Shown: positions 35,824 to 43,739, counted from the first letter of the stretch. The stretch: 44,458 nt of DNA from Pseudoselenomonas ruminantium (GCF_900142515.1 NZ_FRBC01000025.1:1-44458); one strand, 5' to 3'. Program-made: numbers and translations. The notes: generated by a model from the letters alone, not told the origin.

Positions 35824-35888
35824 TAACTTACGCCCTCCAATAAATTTGAATGCTTTTCTAAGCGGTTCAATTTCAATATAACGATACA

Positions 35889-35918
35889 ATTATAGCACAA
35901 CTGCCTGCTACTGTTCAA
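35889..35918 (-). promoter_or_regulatory. efp promoter
   Basis: Minus strand: -35 TTGAAC at 35913-35918, 18-nt spacer, -10 TATAAT at 35889-35894. Begins only 20 bases past the stop codon of the metallopeptidase gene. Confidence 0.85.
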
Positions 35919-35938
35919 GGGAATTTTAATCGGCCTTT

Positions 35939-37549
35939 TCAGTAAACCATCCGATGTACCTGAGCGGCAAAATCCGTTACGCTGACACCAAAGACATTGG
36001 CAAAAGCTTTTTTGCCATCGCCGCTGGCTCGAGCTGCCTGTGCCCAGATATACAAACTCTGCCAGCCATAACGCTGCACAAGTTCTGCTGTCCCATATTC
36101 GCTGAGCCGCGCCACTTCATTGCTATCATACTGCTTGTCCATATCACGCACAGCATCTGCTGTAAGCATCTTATCCAGCGCGGGCAATGGTGTCTGCCGG
36201 CGCAGCTCCTTGCGCCAGCTGCGCTGATAAGCCGACAGGTCCCCCTGTCCACTTTCAATGAGACAAGCAACGCCTGCCAGATAACTGCTGCCACGGAACA
36301 ACCATTCCACGCCGCTTTCTTCTCCCCCGAGCTCCTGGATAAGCAACAGACGAGCCACCAGGCTGCTACTGGCAAAAATCAGCTGCTGCGTATCATCAGC
36401 CTTGCTGATATTGAAAAAAATCGTACTGCCATTCTCTGCCCAGATACTGCCAGATGCCATCTGCCGAGCAGAATCCAGCCCCACCTGAGCATATTCCTGC
36501 ATCGCTGCGACAAAATCATCTTCACTGCCTACCAAAACGACCTGATAATCGCCATGCAAATCGCGCCCCCAATGCGTGCGCAGCCATTTCCGCCCCGCTG
36601 ACAGATGCGCAGCAAAATCCTGCCGCTGTCCTTCCGTCACGCCATTCCGCGCAATCAGCTTGATATCTGCCGGCCTGCTGCGTTCCTGCTGCCACCATGC
36701 CACAAACTCCTGCAAAAACGCCTGCATCTCTATGCCAAAGGTCTTGGCAAAAGCGTCCTCTGCACTATCCTTCTTCAAGGTCTGATAGTACGTTACGATC
36801 TTCTTGTCCGGCTGCCCTGCACCATAATGCTGCAATAAATAATAGGTCATCACATCCGACAGGCTATAAGAACGCATATCCGCATTCAAAAGCTGCAATC
36901 TTTCCTCTTCCGAAATATGCTGCAGACAGCTTATATCTGCCATCTGCTTAGCTGTAAAAAGCGAAAACCTAGCATCCAGATACCATTTCTCGACAGAACG
37001 CCCGCCAAGTTTTTCGCAAAGCTGCGCCCCTACATAATCCGCCGATCCCTCATCAAGCCAAAACAGGGCTTTCTTCTCTTCATGACTCCCATCACTCAGC
37101 TCATACTGAATTTGATGAAAGAGCTCATGCCCCGTCGTACTATATCGGTCACTTACCGTTTTCAATGAGTTTTTATCGCCATTGATCGCACAAAGCTGTT
37201 TGCCGGCTAAAGCCTGCCCGCTGGTATACTGCGCCTTTTGCCGGGCAGACTCAGCAGACTCGTGCATACGGCCTGTCATCAGTTCCTCATACTTTTTCCG
37301 GTCTGCACCGACCCAGACATCAACCGTGCGCTTCATTTTCAGCTGCATGGCCCCTTCAAGGAACTGGGGAAAATATGCACTGGCCTTTTGGACATCCTGC
37401 AGGATTTCCACATCCGTCTCTCCAAAACTGTGCACGTTCACTACAGCATCCCCCTGTTGCCCTGTCCACATATCACAGGAAAACTGCGCCCCCATAAGCA
37501 GTCCCAGCAGCACCATCGGCAACAGCACTATTATTCCTAACGTCTTCAT
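35939..37549 (-). CDS. Gluzincin (MA-like) metallopeptidase with decayed tandem copy
   Basis: 536 aa with an N-terminal signal/anchor (residues 4-20). Residues about 35-290 form a zinc peptidase domain: HELFH at 141-145 and WLDEGSADY at 164-172, with Glu167 as likely third ligand. Residues about 295-536 appear to be a second copy: the region aligned with HELFH reads VARLL (398-402), and that aligned with WLDEGSADY reads WLFRGSSYL (416-424), so the catalytic residues are gone; both copies end in a similar (D/K)AFA..FG segment. The ATG is 7 bases after the ABC permease stop, after TGAGG, so it is the last gene of that operon. The active domain would face outside the membrane. Substrate unknown. 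Confidence 0.8.
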   Translation of the reverse strand: MKTLGIIVLLPMVLLGLLMGAQFSCDMWTGQQGDAVVNVHSFGETDVEILQDVQKASAYFPQFLEGAMQLKMKRTVDVWVGADRKKYEELMTGRMHESAESARQKAQYTSGQALAGKQLCAINGDKNSLKTVSDRYSTTGHELFHQIQYELSDGSHEEKKALFWLDEGSADYVGAQLCEKLGGRSVEKWYLDARFSLFTAKQMADISCLQHISEEERLQLLNADMRSYSLSDVMTYYLLQHYGAGQPDKKIVTYYQTLKKDSAEDAFAKTFGIEMQAFLQEFVAWWQQERSRPADIKLIARNGVTEGQRQDFAAHLSAGRKWLRTHWGRDLHGDYQVVLVGSEDDFVAAMQEYAQVGLDSARQMASGSIWAENGSTIFFNISKADDTQQLIFASSSLVARLLLIQELGGEESGVEWLFRGSSYLAGVACLIESGQGDLSAYQRSWRKELRRQTPLPALDKMLTADAVRDMDKQYDSNEVARLSEYGTAELVQRYGWQSLYIWAQAARASGDGKKAFANVFGVSVTDFAAQVHRMVY

Positions 37550-37556
37550 GATAACC

Positions 37557-38309
37557 TCATTTCATCTGCCACCGGCAAACATGTCCTTCGATAAGATCCA
37601 AAACCCCAAAAAGCAATAACCCCATGAGGCTGAGAATCACAATTCCCGTATACATCTCCAGATAGTTTACCCGCAGCCAGGCATCCATGATAAAATACCC
37701 CATACCATACTGTGTACCAAAGGTCTCCGTAAAAAACAGCACGGACACCGCTGTGGCCATCGCCACCCGGATTGCCGTGATAAAGTTAGGCAAAGTCGCG
37801 GGCACAAGTATGTAACGGAATACTTGCCAGAATCCAGCCCCCAGCGAATACAAGGGATAATACGTTTCTGCTGGGATTGCACGAATGCCGTCCCGCAATG
37901 CCACGACGATCTGAAATACCACAATCAAGAAGATCATGATGATCTTCGACAATTCACCTACGCCCGCCAAGAGCATCAACACCGGCAACAAAGCAATCTT
38001 GGGAACCGGATATGTCAGATATACCAACGGTGCCAGATAACGATCTGCCCGCATAAAATATCCCATAATCAAGCCTAACGGATAGCCGATTGTCACAGCC
38101 AACAATATTCCTGCCACGATCCGCCACAGGCTGTAAGCTGCATGGATGGCTATTTTGTCAGCAAAAATCTCACTGAGCCGTCCAAATACCAGATCTGGTG
38201 CAGGGATAATCGGTAACTGTATCCAAAAAGCTGCTGCCTGCCATAACACGAGCAGGAAAACCAGTCCACATAGATAGGCTTGGAATACCACTTTACTCTT
38301 TTTCATCAT
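37557..38309 (-). CDS. ABC transporter permease, NitT/TauT (SsuC) type
   Basis: 250 aa with about six membrane segments and the permease EAA loop near residues 160-180 (LRDGIRAIPAETYYPLYSLGAG). The ATG at 38309 overlaps the ATPase stop by four bases (ATGA); the longer open frame to 38405 lies within the ATPase gene and is discarded. With the next two genes it forms an importer of the nitrate/sulfonate/taurine/thiamine-precursor class. Confidence 0.9.
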   Translation of the reverse strand: MMKKSKVVFQAYLCGLVFLLVLWQAAAFWIQLPIIPAPDLVFGRLSEIFADKIAIHAAYSLWRIVAGILLAVTIGYPLGLIMGYFMRADRYLAPLVYLTYPVPKIALLPVLMLLAGVGELSKIIMIFLIVVFQIVVALRDGIRAIPAETYYPLYSLGAGFWQVFRYILVPATLPNFITAIRVAMATAVSVLFFTETFGTQYGMGYFIMDAWLRVNYLEMYTGIVILSLMGLLLFGVLDLIEGHVCRWQMK

Positions 38310-39064
38310 ACTGGCCTTGCCCCCATGGCTTTGATTTTTTCCCGCAGCTCCTGTCCCTTGACAAAAAAATCCGGTAAATCCTCCCAGCTTCGGCTGCCCT
38401 GCCACCTGTTATCCATGACTTCCGCTACAGTGCCAGGACTGCTGGACATCAGCACGATCTGCTGTCCCAGGTACAATGCCTCTTCCACATAATGGGTCAC
38501 CAACATAGTGGTAATGCCCGCATCTTCCCATAAATCCCGGAACACATCCTGCATCTCTTCCCGCGTAATGGCATCCAGCGCGGAGAACGGTTCATCCATC
38601 AGCAAGATATCCGGTTCCAGCAGGAACACCCTGGCCAGGCTTACCCGTTGTTGCTGCCCACCACTCAGCTCCTGCGGATAGCGGTTGAGCAGATTCTCAA
38701 TCCCCAGCTTCTGGCAGAGGTCGTGCATTTGTTCCTTCTTGTCCGCAGACCAGCCACCTTTCAATCGGCAGGCCAAACGGATGTTTTCGCCTGCCGTCTG
38801 CCAAGGCAGGAGGCCATAATTTTGAGGCATAAAACCAATGCACAGTTTCTGCGGGTTTACCTTTTCGCCATTGATACGCACGGAGCCGGTGTAATTCCGG
38901 ATCAATCCCGCCACCACTTTCAACAGCGTAGATTTGCCACAGCCAGAAGGTCCGATAACAGCACAAACCGTTCCTTGCGGAACGGTCAGGCTGACATCTT
39001 GCAATGCCATATTCTCTTGTCGTGCGCTTTGATAAGCTACTGCCAAATTTTCTATTGCAATCAT
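38306..39064 (-). CDS. ABC transporter ATP-binding protein, SsuB type
   Basis: 252 aa. Walker A GPSGCGKSTLLK near residue 38, Q-loop in MPQNYGLLPW, ABC signature LSGGQQQRVSLARVF near 133, Walker B DILLMDEPFSALD, and switch His in LVTHYVEEAL. Closest in style to SsuB/TauB. One base separates its ATG from the TGA of the binding-protein gene. Confidence 0.94.
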   Translation of the reverse strand: MIAIENLAVAYQSARQENMALQDVSLTVPQGTVCAVIGPSGCGKSTLLKVVAGLIRNYTGSVRINGEKVNPQKLCIGFMPQNYGLLPWQTAGENIRLACRLKGGWSADKKEQMHDLCQKLGIENLLNRYPQELSGGQQQRVSLARVFLLEPDILLMDEPFSALDAITREEMQDVFRDLWEDAGITTMLVTHYVEEALYLGQQIVLMSSSPGTVAEVMDNRWQGSRSWEDLPDFFVKGQELREKIKAMGARPV

Positions 39065-39065
39065 A

Positions 39066-40004
39066 TCACTTATTCAGAACATCTACTACAAAATCAGCAT
39101 AAGTATAATTTTTCTTAATCAAGCCCTTGGCCTGCAGCCACTTCACACAGTCCACCACATCGCTTTCCTTGGGCAGGGCAGCATGATGATACTCAGGCAG
39201 TTTCATTGCCTCTTTGGCCGCTGGCGGGAATCCGCCTTTTTCTATGACTAAATCCATGTATTCTTCCCGCGGCGTGTTATTGAGATAATCCACCGCCTTG
39301 TTATAAGCCCGGTACATGGCCGCGAGTTCTGCCCGGCAATCATTGGTGGTCTTGGCCGTGAACATGATCACGCCGGGATTGATGCCCAATTCATCAGAAC
39401 CTGTTATGAACTGACAGCCATTGTGCACCGCGATGCTAGCCATGGGTTCCGGCAACGTTGCCGCTGCCAGTTTACCATTCTGCAGCATTTCCAACCTGGC
39501 AGGAATCTGCGGGATGATCACCTTATTGATGCTGTCCCCGCTCATGTTTTCTTTGGCAAGGATCTGATCTGTAACATATTCAATGATCGTGTTGCGGGAA
39601 ACCGCCACGTCCTGCCCCTTAAGGTCCGCCACAGATTTTGCAGCAGACTGGCTGCCTGCCACCAGTTTATAACTGCCATCTGTAAAAGAAGTCACCTTCA
39701 CGTTAAACCCGCCATCTTTGGCAAAAGCTACCGCCAGCATATCAGAAACAGCCCCATCCAGATTTCCGCTCTGCAAAGCTGAATCCCTGTCCATGGCACT
39801 CTTATACTGCTGGATATTAACCTCCAGCCCCTCTTCTTTAAAGTATCCTTTTTCCTGAGCAATGATAAAGGGCAGGGAATCCGTATCCGGCATCAGGCCA
39901 ATATTCAAAGGCTGTCGTGCTTTTTCTGCCGTCTTATCTGCACCGCACCCTGTGAGAGCACCTATAGACAATAGCACCACCAGTAAAACAAATAGCTTTT
40001 TCAA
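39066..40004 (-). CDS. ABC substrate-binding lipoprotein (NMT1/SsuA-like)
   Basis: 312 aa. Signal peptide with lipobox LTGC (Cys20). The mature protein has the NMT1/SsuA fold pattern: NIGLMPDTDSLPFIIAQEKGYFKEEGLEV at the N-terminus, then DLKGQDVAVSRNTIIEYV and a hinge region. It starts at TTG, 6 bases after AAGAAGGA. The ligand is not evident: nitrate, sulfonates, pyrimidine precursors and others are all handled by this family, and no metabolic gene accompanies it. Confidence 0.88.
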   Translation of the reverse strand: MKKLFVLLVVLLSIGALTGCGADKTAEKARQPLNIGLMPDTDSLPFIIAQEKGYFKEEGLEVNIQQYKSAMDRDSALQSGNLDGAVSDMLAVAFAKDGGFNVKVTSFTDGSYKLVAGSQSAAKSVADLKGQDVAVSRNTIIEYVTDQILAKENMSGDSINKVIIPQIPARLEMLQNGKLAAATLPEPMASIAVHNGCQFITGSDELGINPGVIMFTAKTTNDCRAELAAMYRAYNKAVDYLNNTPREEYMDLVIEKGGFPPAAKEAMKLPEYHHAALPKESDVVDCVKWLQAKGLIKKNYTYADFVVDVLNK

Positions 40005-40032
40005 CGCAAATCCTTCTTTCCATTTTTTGTGG

Positions 40033-40866
40033 TCATTTTGTGGTCAGCCAATCCGACAGGACATCTGCACCGATCTGAACATAATGTACGGCTTTATCGA
40101 TTACGTCCTTATTTTCCACATAGGCACTTTCAGCCTTAGCTTTTATCCGGCTGGCTTCTTGCTGCATCTCCGCAACAGTATCAAGCTTGGCATCCACATC
40201 ATCCAGCATGTTCTGTGCCTCAGCAATGGACTGTTTAAGCTTGGCCACATCGCTATCGGCCTGAGCAGAAACCTTCTCATTTTCCTGTATCTGCTCCTTG
40301 CGCTTAGCCTCTTTGCCCGTGACCCGGTCCATCAACTTACCAAAAGCAGAATCCGGCATATTTTCCTGAATGGCTTCATTGCGTCCCTTTGCCCGGCTGG
40401 ACTGAGCTTCCAGTTCCCGTTCCCGGCTTTGGAGTTCCTGTTTCTGCCGTTCCAGTTCCTGCCGCCGCGCTTTGAGATCAGCTTCCTGATCCGCCAGTTT
40501 CTGCTCCCGTTCCCGGAATTGCTGTTGTTCCATGGCATGCTGATTCTGTCTGGCTTCAGACTGATCCTGACTGTACCCGGCCAACAGGAAACCGCCCAAA
40601 AGCGCCACCGCGAAGCTGATTGCCAGGATCAGCCCCCGCTTCCTGCCCGGCGTAAAAATCGTTCCAGAGGAAACCTGCTCCTTGCGTGGCAATGCTGGTT
40701 CAGGAGGTAATTCGCGCACACCAGCGGGCTTTTCCGTCTTACTCATTTGCTGCGGAAATGCGGGCTGGATTGTTTCCGTATCTTCCGTAACCCGTGGCAA
40801 CGGCTGCGTATCAGACTCCTTTAGCTGTGGCATCAGCTGTGTTTTATCCAAATCATTTTGTTTCAT
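40033..40866 (-). CDS. One-pass membrane coiled-coil protein, unknown
   Basis: 277 aa, family not recognised. The N-terminal ~75 residues are polar, Pro-rich and probably disordered, with three related Thr/Gln/Pro motifs (TQLMP, TQPLP, TIQPAF). One membrane segment (about 79-98, GLILAISFAVALLGGFLLAG) is followed by a coiled coil of Glu, Gln and Arg (about 105-165) and a second helical stretch to the end. The ATG at 40866 is used (AGGA at 6 bases). It lies 7 bases behind the DUF3783 gene and 28 bases before the binding lipoprotein gene, so it belongs to the same operon. A scaffold role is possible but unproven. Confidence 0.7.
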   Translation of the reverse strand: MKQNDLDKTQLMPQLKESDTQPLPRVTEDTETIQPAFPQQMSKTEKPAGVRELPPEPALPRKEQVSSGTIFTPGRKRGLILAISFAVALLGGFLLAGYSQDQSEARQNQHAMEQQQFREREQKLADQEADLKARRQELERQKQELQSRERELEAQSSRAKGRNEAIQENMPDSAFGKLMDRVTGKEAKRKEQIQENEKVSAQADSDVAKLKQSIAEAQNMLDDVDAKLDTVAEMQQEASRIKAKAESAYVENKDVIDKAVHYVQIGADVLSDWLTTK

Positions 40867-40873
40867 TAATGTC

Positions 40874-41272
40874 CTACTCCACTTTCTCACGTTCTGTCAG
40901 AGCGCCATGCTCTCTTTGCATTGTCTCACATAAACGCCGAAGTGTCCATAGTGTATTGAAAGGTGTCACCACCGCCTTGAAACGGATATGAGGCACACCA
41001 GCATCCTTCAGAGCCATCAGTACCTCATCCAGCCGCTTGTTCCGGATATTCTGCAGGACCATTACCTCATGTGGAAAAACGAAATCATCCTCCCCCTTGG
41101 ACTTAGCTGGCTGAAAGCCTTTCGCTCCCAGCAAATAACCTACTTTTTCCCGCCAGGCATCTGCCGGCAGAACTTTTGTGATGATTCCCAGCTTATGCAG
41201 AGTCTTGCAGGCCACAGCCAATTTATCTTCATCTTGGAATCGATAGAACAATACCTGTTCCTGACGTTTCAT
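40874..41272 (-). CDS. DUF3783 protein
   Basis: 132 aa, soluble. The order of its motifs (VLFYRF at the start, LHKLGIITKVLPADAW, VGYLLGAKGF, EVMVLQNI, LDEVLMALKDAGVPHIRFKAVVTPFNTLWTL) matches what I recall of DUF3783, a family without known function. GGAGG precedes the ATG, 4 bases after the NYN gene stop. Confidence 0.75.
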   Translation of the reverse strand: MKRQEQVLFYRFQDEDKLAVACKTLHKLGIITKVLPADAWREKVGYLLGAKGFQPAKSKGEDDFVFPHEVMVLQNIRNKRLDEVLMALKDAGVPHIRFKAVVTPFNTLWTLRRLCETMQREHGALTEREKVE

Positions 41273-41276
41273 TGAC

Positions 41277-42071
41277 TCAATCCTCCACCCAACGGGCTAT
41301 CCCCCGCATCAACAAATAAGTTACTAATTCGTCCATCGACACACCTTCCGCAGCCTGCCGTTCCGTCAAAGCCTGCCGCAAAGTACGGGGCAGATTGACC
41401 ATCAGGATCCCCTCTTCCAGCGAGGCTTCCTTGACTTTTTTCACCGTTTTGGCGGCCTTAGTGGTTTTAGCTGTTTTAGCAGATTTTGGCGCGGTCACTT
41501 CCTTCATTGCCTTTTCTGCTGTTTCATCAGATACGGCCTTGACCGTTTTCTTGGCTCTTGGTTTTTTTTCCGTTACAGCCCTGGGCTCCGCAATCTCCTT
41601 GGCCACACTTTTCTTACGGGTTGTCTTTTTTTCCTCCGGAGGATAGACGAAGAATTCATCATAGGCATTGCGCAAAGCTTCACTAGCCTGCTTAGTCCCC
41701 ACACCAATGATATAAGATGGCGTGTCTGAATTAAGATATTCCGCAATCTTCACAAAATCTGAATCCGTAGTAATGATGAAAAAACGCCGCACCCCTTCGT
41801 CATAAAGCAGCTTGGCAGAATCATAGATAGCTGAATCCAGAGAATTCTTCCCCTGATAGGTCCGGCTGATTTGCCGGAAGGTAAAGCCTGGCCGCCGCAG
41901 CAATCTTTCCCAGCGCTTCTGTTCCGGCCGCGCTTCCCAGTCAGATACCACGATCGTGCGGCAAGGCTGATACCGCCGTGCCTTGCTCAGAGTGAAATTC
42001 AGCATTTCAAAGGGAGCATTTTCGATGTCATATAAAATTGCTACAACTTCATTATTAGAAACCAATGTCAT
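41277..42071 (-). CDS. NYN-domain protein with RHH-like tail
   Basis: 264 aa. Residues about 8-145 form an NYN/PIN-like nuclease domain: ILYDIENAP with first Asp, then DSAIYDSAKLLY, and ITTDSDFVKIAEYL with the acidic cluster, as in LabA/DUF88 proteins. A linker of about 70 residues is almost all Lys, Ala, Thr, Glu and Val. The last ~40 residues (MVNLPRTLRQALTERQAAEGVSMDELVTYLLMRGI) look like a ribbon-helix-helix DNA-binding unit. AAGGAAGG precedes the ATG, and a TATAAT lies at 42092-42097. First gene of the run down to the metallopeptidase. RNA or DNA processing is likely; the target is unknown. Confidence 0.82.
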   Translation of the reverse strand: MTLVSNNEVVAILYDIENAPFEMLNFTLSKARRYQPCRTIVVSDWEARPEQKRWERLLRRPGFTFRQISRTYQGKNSLDSAIYDSAKLLYDEGVRRFFIITTDSDFVKIAEYLNSDTPSYIIGVGTKQASEALRNAYDEFFVYPPEEKKTTRKKSVAKEIAEPRAVTEKKPRAKKTVKAVSDETAEKAMKEVTAPKSAKTAKTTKAAKTVKKVKEASLEEGILMVNLPRTLRQALTERQAAEGVSMDELVTYLLMRGIARWVED

Positions 42072-42140
42072 AAAATCCTTCCTTCAATGTCATTATACAT
42101 ATATTTTATTGTATTCGCTGCCAAAAGAAAAAATCCTACT

Positions 42141-42182
42141 AAAAAATTGCCTGACTAGTCAAGATATGACTGGTCAGGCAAT
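42141..42182 (-). terminator. Terminator of the ldc operon
   Basis: On the minus strand ATTGCCTGACCAGTC pairs with GACTAGTCAGGCAAT (one mismatch), followed by TTTTTT. It ends the ldc-Nif11-like transcript. Confidence 0.92.
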
Positions 42183-42185
42183 CTG

Positions 42186-42368
42186 TCAAGCTTCTTCCTG
42201 CATAGCCTTTATGCCCTGCTGAAATTCTTCCATACTCAGCGTAAAGTAAGAGAGCTCCTGCAGGATCTCATACACTTCCTGCTGGCTTTTTGCCGCATCC
42301 AGCCGCATCGCTAAAGATTCCTCGGTCAAGGCATGGAACAGCATATGCTTGATTTCTTCGATATCCAT
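42186..42368 (-). CDS. Nif11-like 60-aa protein coupled to ldc
   Basis: 60-aa helical protein. The pattern IEEIKHMLFHALTEESLA...LDAAKSQQEVYEILQELSYF-TLSMEEFQQGI resembles the Nif11 domain (leader-like or nitrogen-fixation-associated small proteins), but only by inspection. The ATG overlaps the ldc stop by one base (TAATG), with no separate ribosome-binding site needed; the terminator follows 4 bases after its stop. Translation coupling suggests a stoichiometric link to the decarboxylase. It has no cysteine-rich core, so it is not an obvious precursor peptide. Confidence 0.72.
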   Translation of the reverse strand: MDIEEIKHMLFHALTEESLAMRLDAAKSQQEVYEILQELSYFTLSMEEFQQGIKAMQEEA

Positions 42369-43549
42369 TATACAGCCGCCCTTTTCTTCACATCATCATC
42401 TTCCGTCAGACGGGCCGCATATTCCGGCTGGTCCTCAAAGATGATGGTCGGAGCCAGATAGAAACCGTTGAACCGCGTAGCGCTGACGCTGGTATAGGAA
42501 CCCATTTCCGTCACGAGCACCTTGTCCCCGATCTTGAGTTCCGGTGCCATGAAATCACGATAGAGCACGTCGATGCCATCACAGCTCGGGCCACCGAAAG
42601 TCGACGGCTTCCTGGCGCCCTTGCCAAAGCAATGGAGCGGATAAGTCCAATGGTCATACATGATGCCAGAGAAGCAGCCATAGATGCCTTCATCCAAAAT
42701 ATACCAGGGCTGCTCTCCACGGGTCTTCGTACCGATGACAGAAGTAACAAGATTCACGGCCGTACCGCACATATAACGGCCCGGTTCCGTCCAGACTTCC
42801 GTATCCGGGAACAGACGGTCAATCTGCTTGTTGATTGCTTCCATCATGGCCGCCAGATCCACATTGAGACCCTTGGCATCGGGAACGGGGAACCCACCGC
42901 CGATGTCGAGGTCTGTCAGATGCATGCCCATTTCCTCAGCCTCATCAAAGAGCCTGCGGGCCACCAGCAGGGCTTCCTCATAAGCTGCCGTAGACAGGGA
43001 CTGGCTGCCCACATGGAAGCAGATGCCCATCGCGTGCAAGCCGGCCTCCTGTGCAGCCTTGAGCAGATCCAATGCCTCTTCCACGGGTGCACCGAACTTC
43101 GTATTCAAATCTACCAAAGCCTTGTTGTTGCGGACAGCAATGCGCACCAGCACATCGGCCCCCGGCACAGCCTTGGCCATCTTGTCGATTTCCGACGGAT
43201 CATCAAAGGTAAAACGGCGTACATTGAAATCCCTGGCCGCTTTCAGCCCCCGGGCATCCTTTACCGGGTTGGCATATATCATCTGCGAACCATCTACGCC
43301 CAGCTCATGGAGCATCTCCATCTCACCAGCCGAAGCCACATCAAAGTGTGAGCCAAGGCCAGCCAGCAGAGATAAGATCTCCGGCGTAGGATTCGCCTTC
43401 ATCGCATAGAACACTCCCGCCCGCGGCAAATGACGGCGCATAAACTGGTAGTTTTCCTCAACCTTGTCCAGTGAAGCCACCAAAAAGGGCGTCGGGATAC
43501 GCTTGGCAAGCGTTTTTACTTCTTTTTCGCTAAGTCTGAAATTTTTCAT
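42368..43549 (-). CDS. ldc: Lysine/ornithine decarboxylase
   Basis: PLP-dependent fold type III enzyme (the alanine racemase-like eukaryotic-ODC class) making cadaverine or putrescine. 393 aa from the ATG at 43549, the length of the S. ruminantium enzyme, which the sequence resembles almost throughout as I recall it. The PLP lysine is in VFYAMKANP near residue 51, with the glycine loop in DLDIGGGFP and EPGRYM, and the C-terminal Cys of the dimer active site in GPSCDGIDV. In S. ruminantium cadaverine is attached to peptidoglycan and tethers the outer membrane, and the enzyme is degraded after binding an antizyme-like protein. GGAATGGG precedes the ATG. An upstream start at 43591 is less likely. 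Confidence 0.96.
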   Translation of the reverse strand: MKNFRLSEKEVKTLAKRIPTPFLVASLDKVEENYQFMRRHLPRAGVFYAMKANPTPEILSLLAGLGSHFDVASAGEMEMLHELGVDGSQMIYANPVKDARGLKAARDFNVRRFTFDDPSEIDKMAKAVPGADVLVRIAVRNNKALVDLNTKFGAPVEEALDLLKAAQEAGLHAMGICFHVGSQSLSTAAYEEALLVARRLFDEAEEMGMHLTDLDIGGGFPVPDAKGLNVDLAAMMEAINKQIDRLFPDTEVWTEPGRYMCGTAVNLVTSVIGTKTRGEQPWYILDEGIYGCFSGIMYDHWTYPLHCFGKGARKPSTFGGPSCDGIDVLYRDFMAPELKIGDKVLVTEMGSYTSVSATRFNGFYLAPTIIFEDQPEYAARLTEDDDVKKRAAV

Positions 43550-43577
43550 AACACAACCCATTCCGATAATAGATTTA

Positions 43578-43601
43578 AGATGAATTGACAACTGTTCATC
43601 T
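43578..43601 (-). other. Hairpin in the ldc leader
   Basis: AGATGAA and TTCATCT (7 bp) around a 10-nt loop in the 5' untranslated region between the promoter and the ATG at 43549. It could influence translation; no sequence match to a known riboswitch was seen. Confidence 0.5.
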
Positions 43602-43611
43602 CATAGGTTAC

Positions 43612-43640
43612 ATTGTAATATAAATGATACAAATTAACAA
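43612..43640 (-). promoter_or_regulatory. ldc promoter
   Basis: Minus strand: -35 TTGTTA at 43635-43640, 17-nt spacer, -10 TACAAT at 43612-43617. Gives a leader of about 55 nt. Confidence 0.7.
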
Positions 43641-43710
43641 TATAAAATGAAAATAAAAGCTGCATTCTCCCAAAACTGCGCAATAACTACAATACGGAAA
43701 AATTTTTTCA

Positions 43711-43739
43711 GGGGTGTCAAGTAAAAATACTTGCACCCC
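43711..43739. repeat. Inverted repeat over the rpmB -35 box
   Basis: GGGGTG-(T)-CAAGTA, loop AAAA, TACTTG-CACCCC: a 12-bp palindrome with one bulge. The right arm contains the rpmB -35 hexamer. Could be a repressor operator, or a terminator-like structure. Confidence 0.6.

Noticed and set aside
35824-35889. N-terminal extension of EF-P
   Set aside because: The extended start coincides with the promoter -10, upstream of the predicted transcript start.
42186-42368. RiPP precursor peptide
   Set aside because: Although Nif11-like, it has no Cys/Ser/Thr-rich core after a GG site and no modification enzymes nearby.
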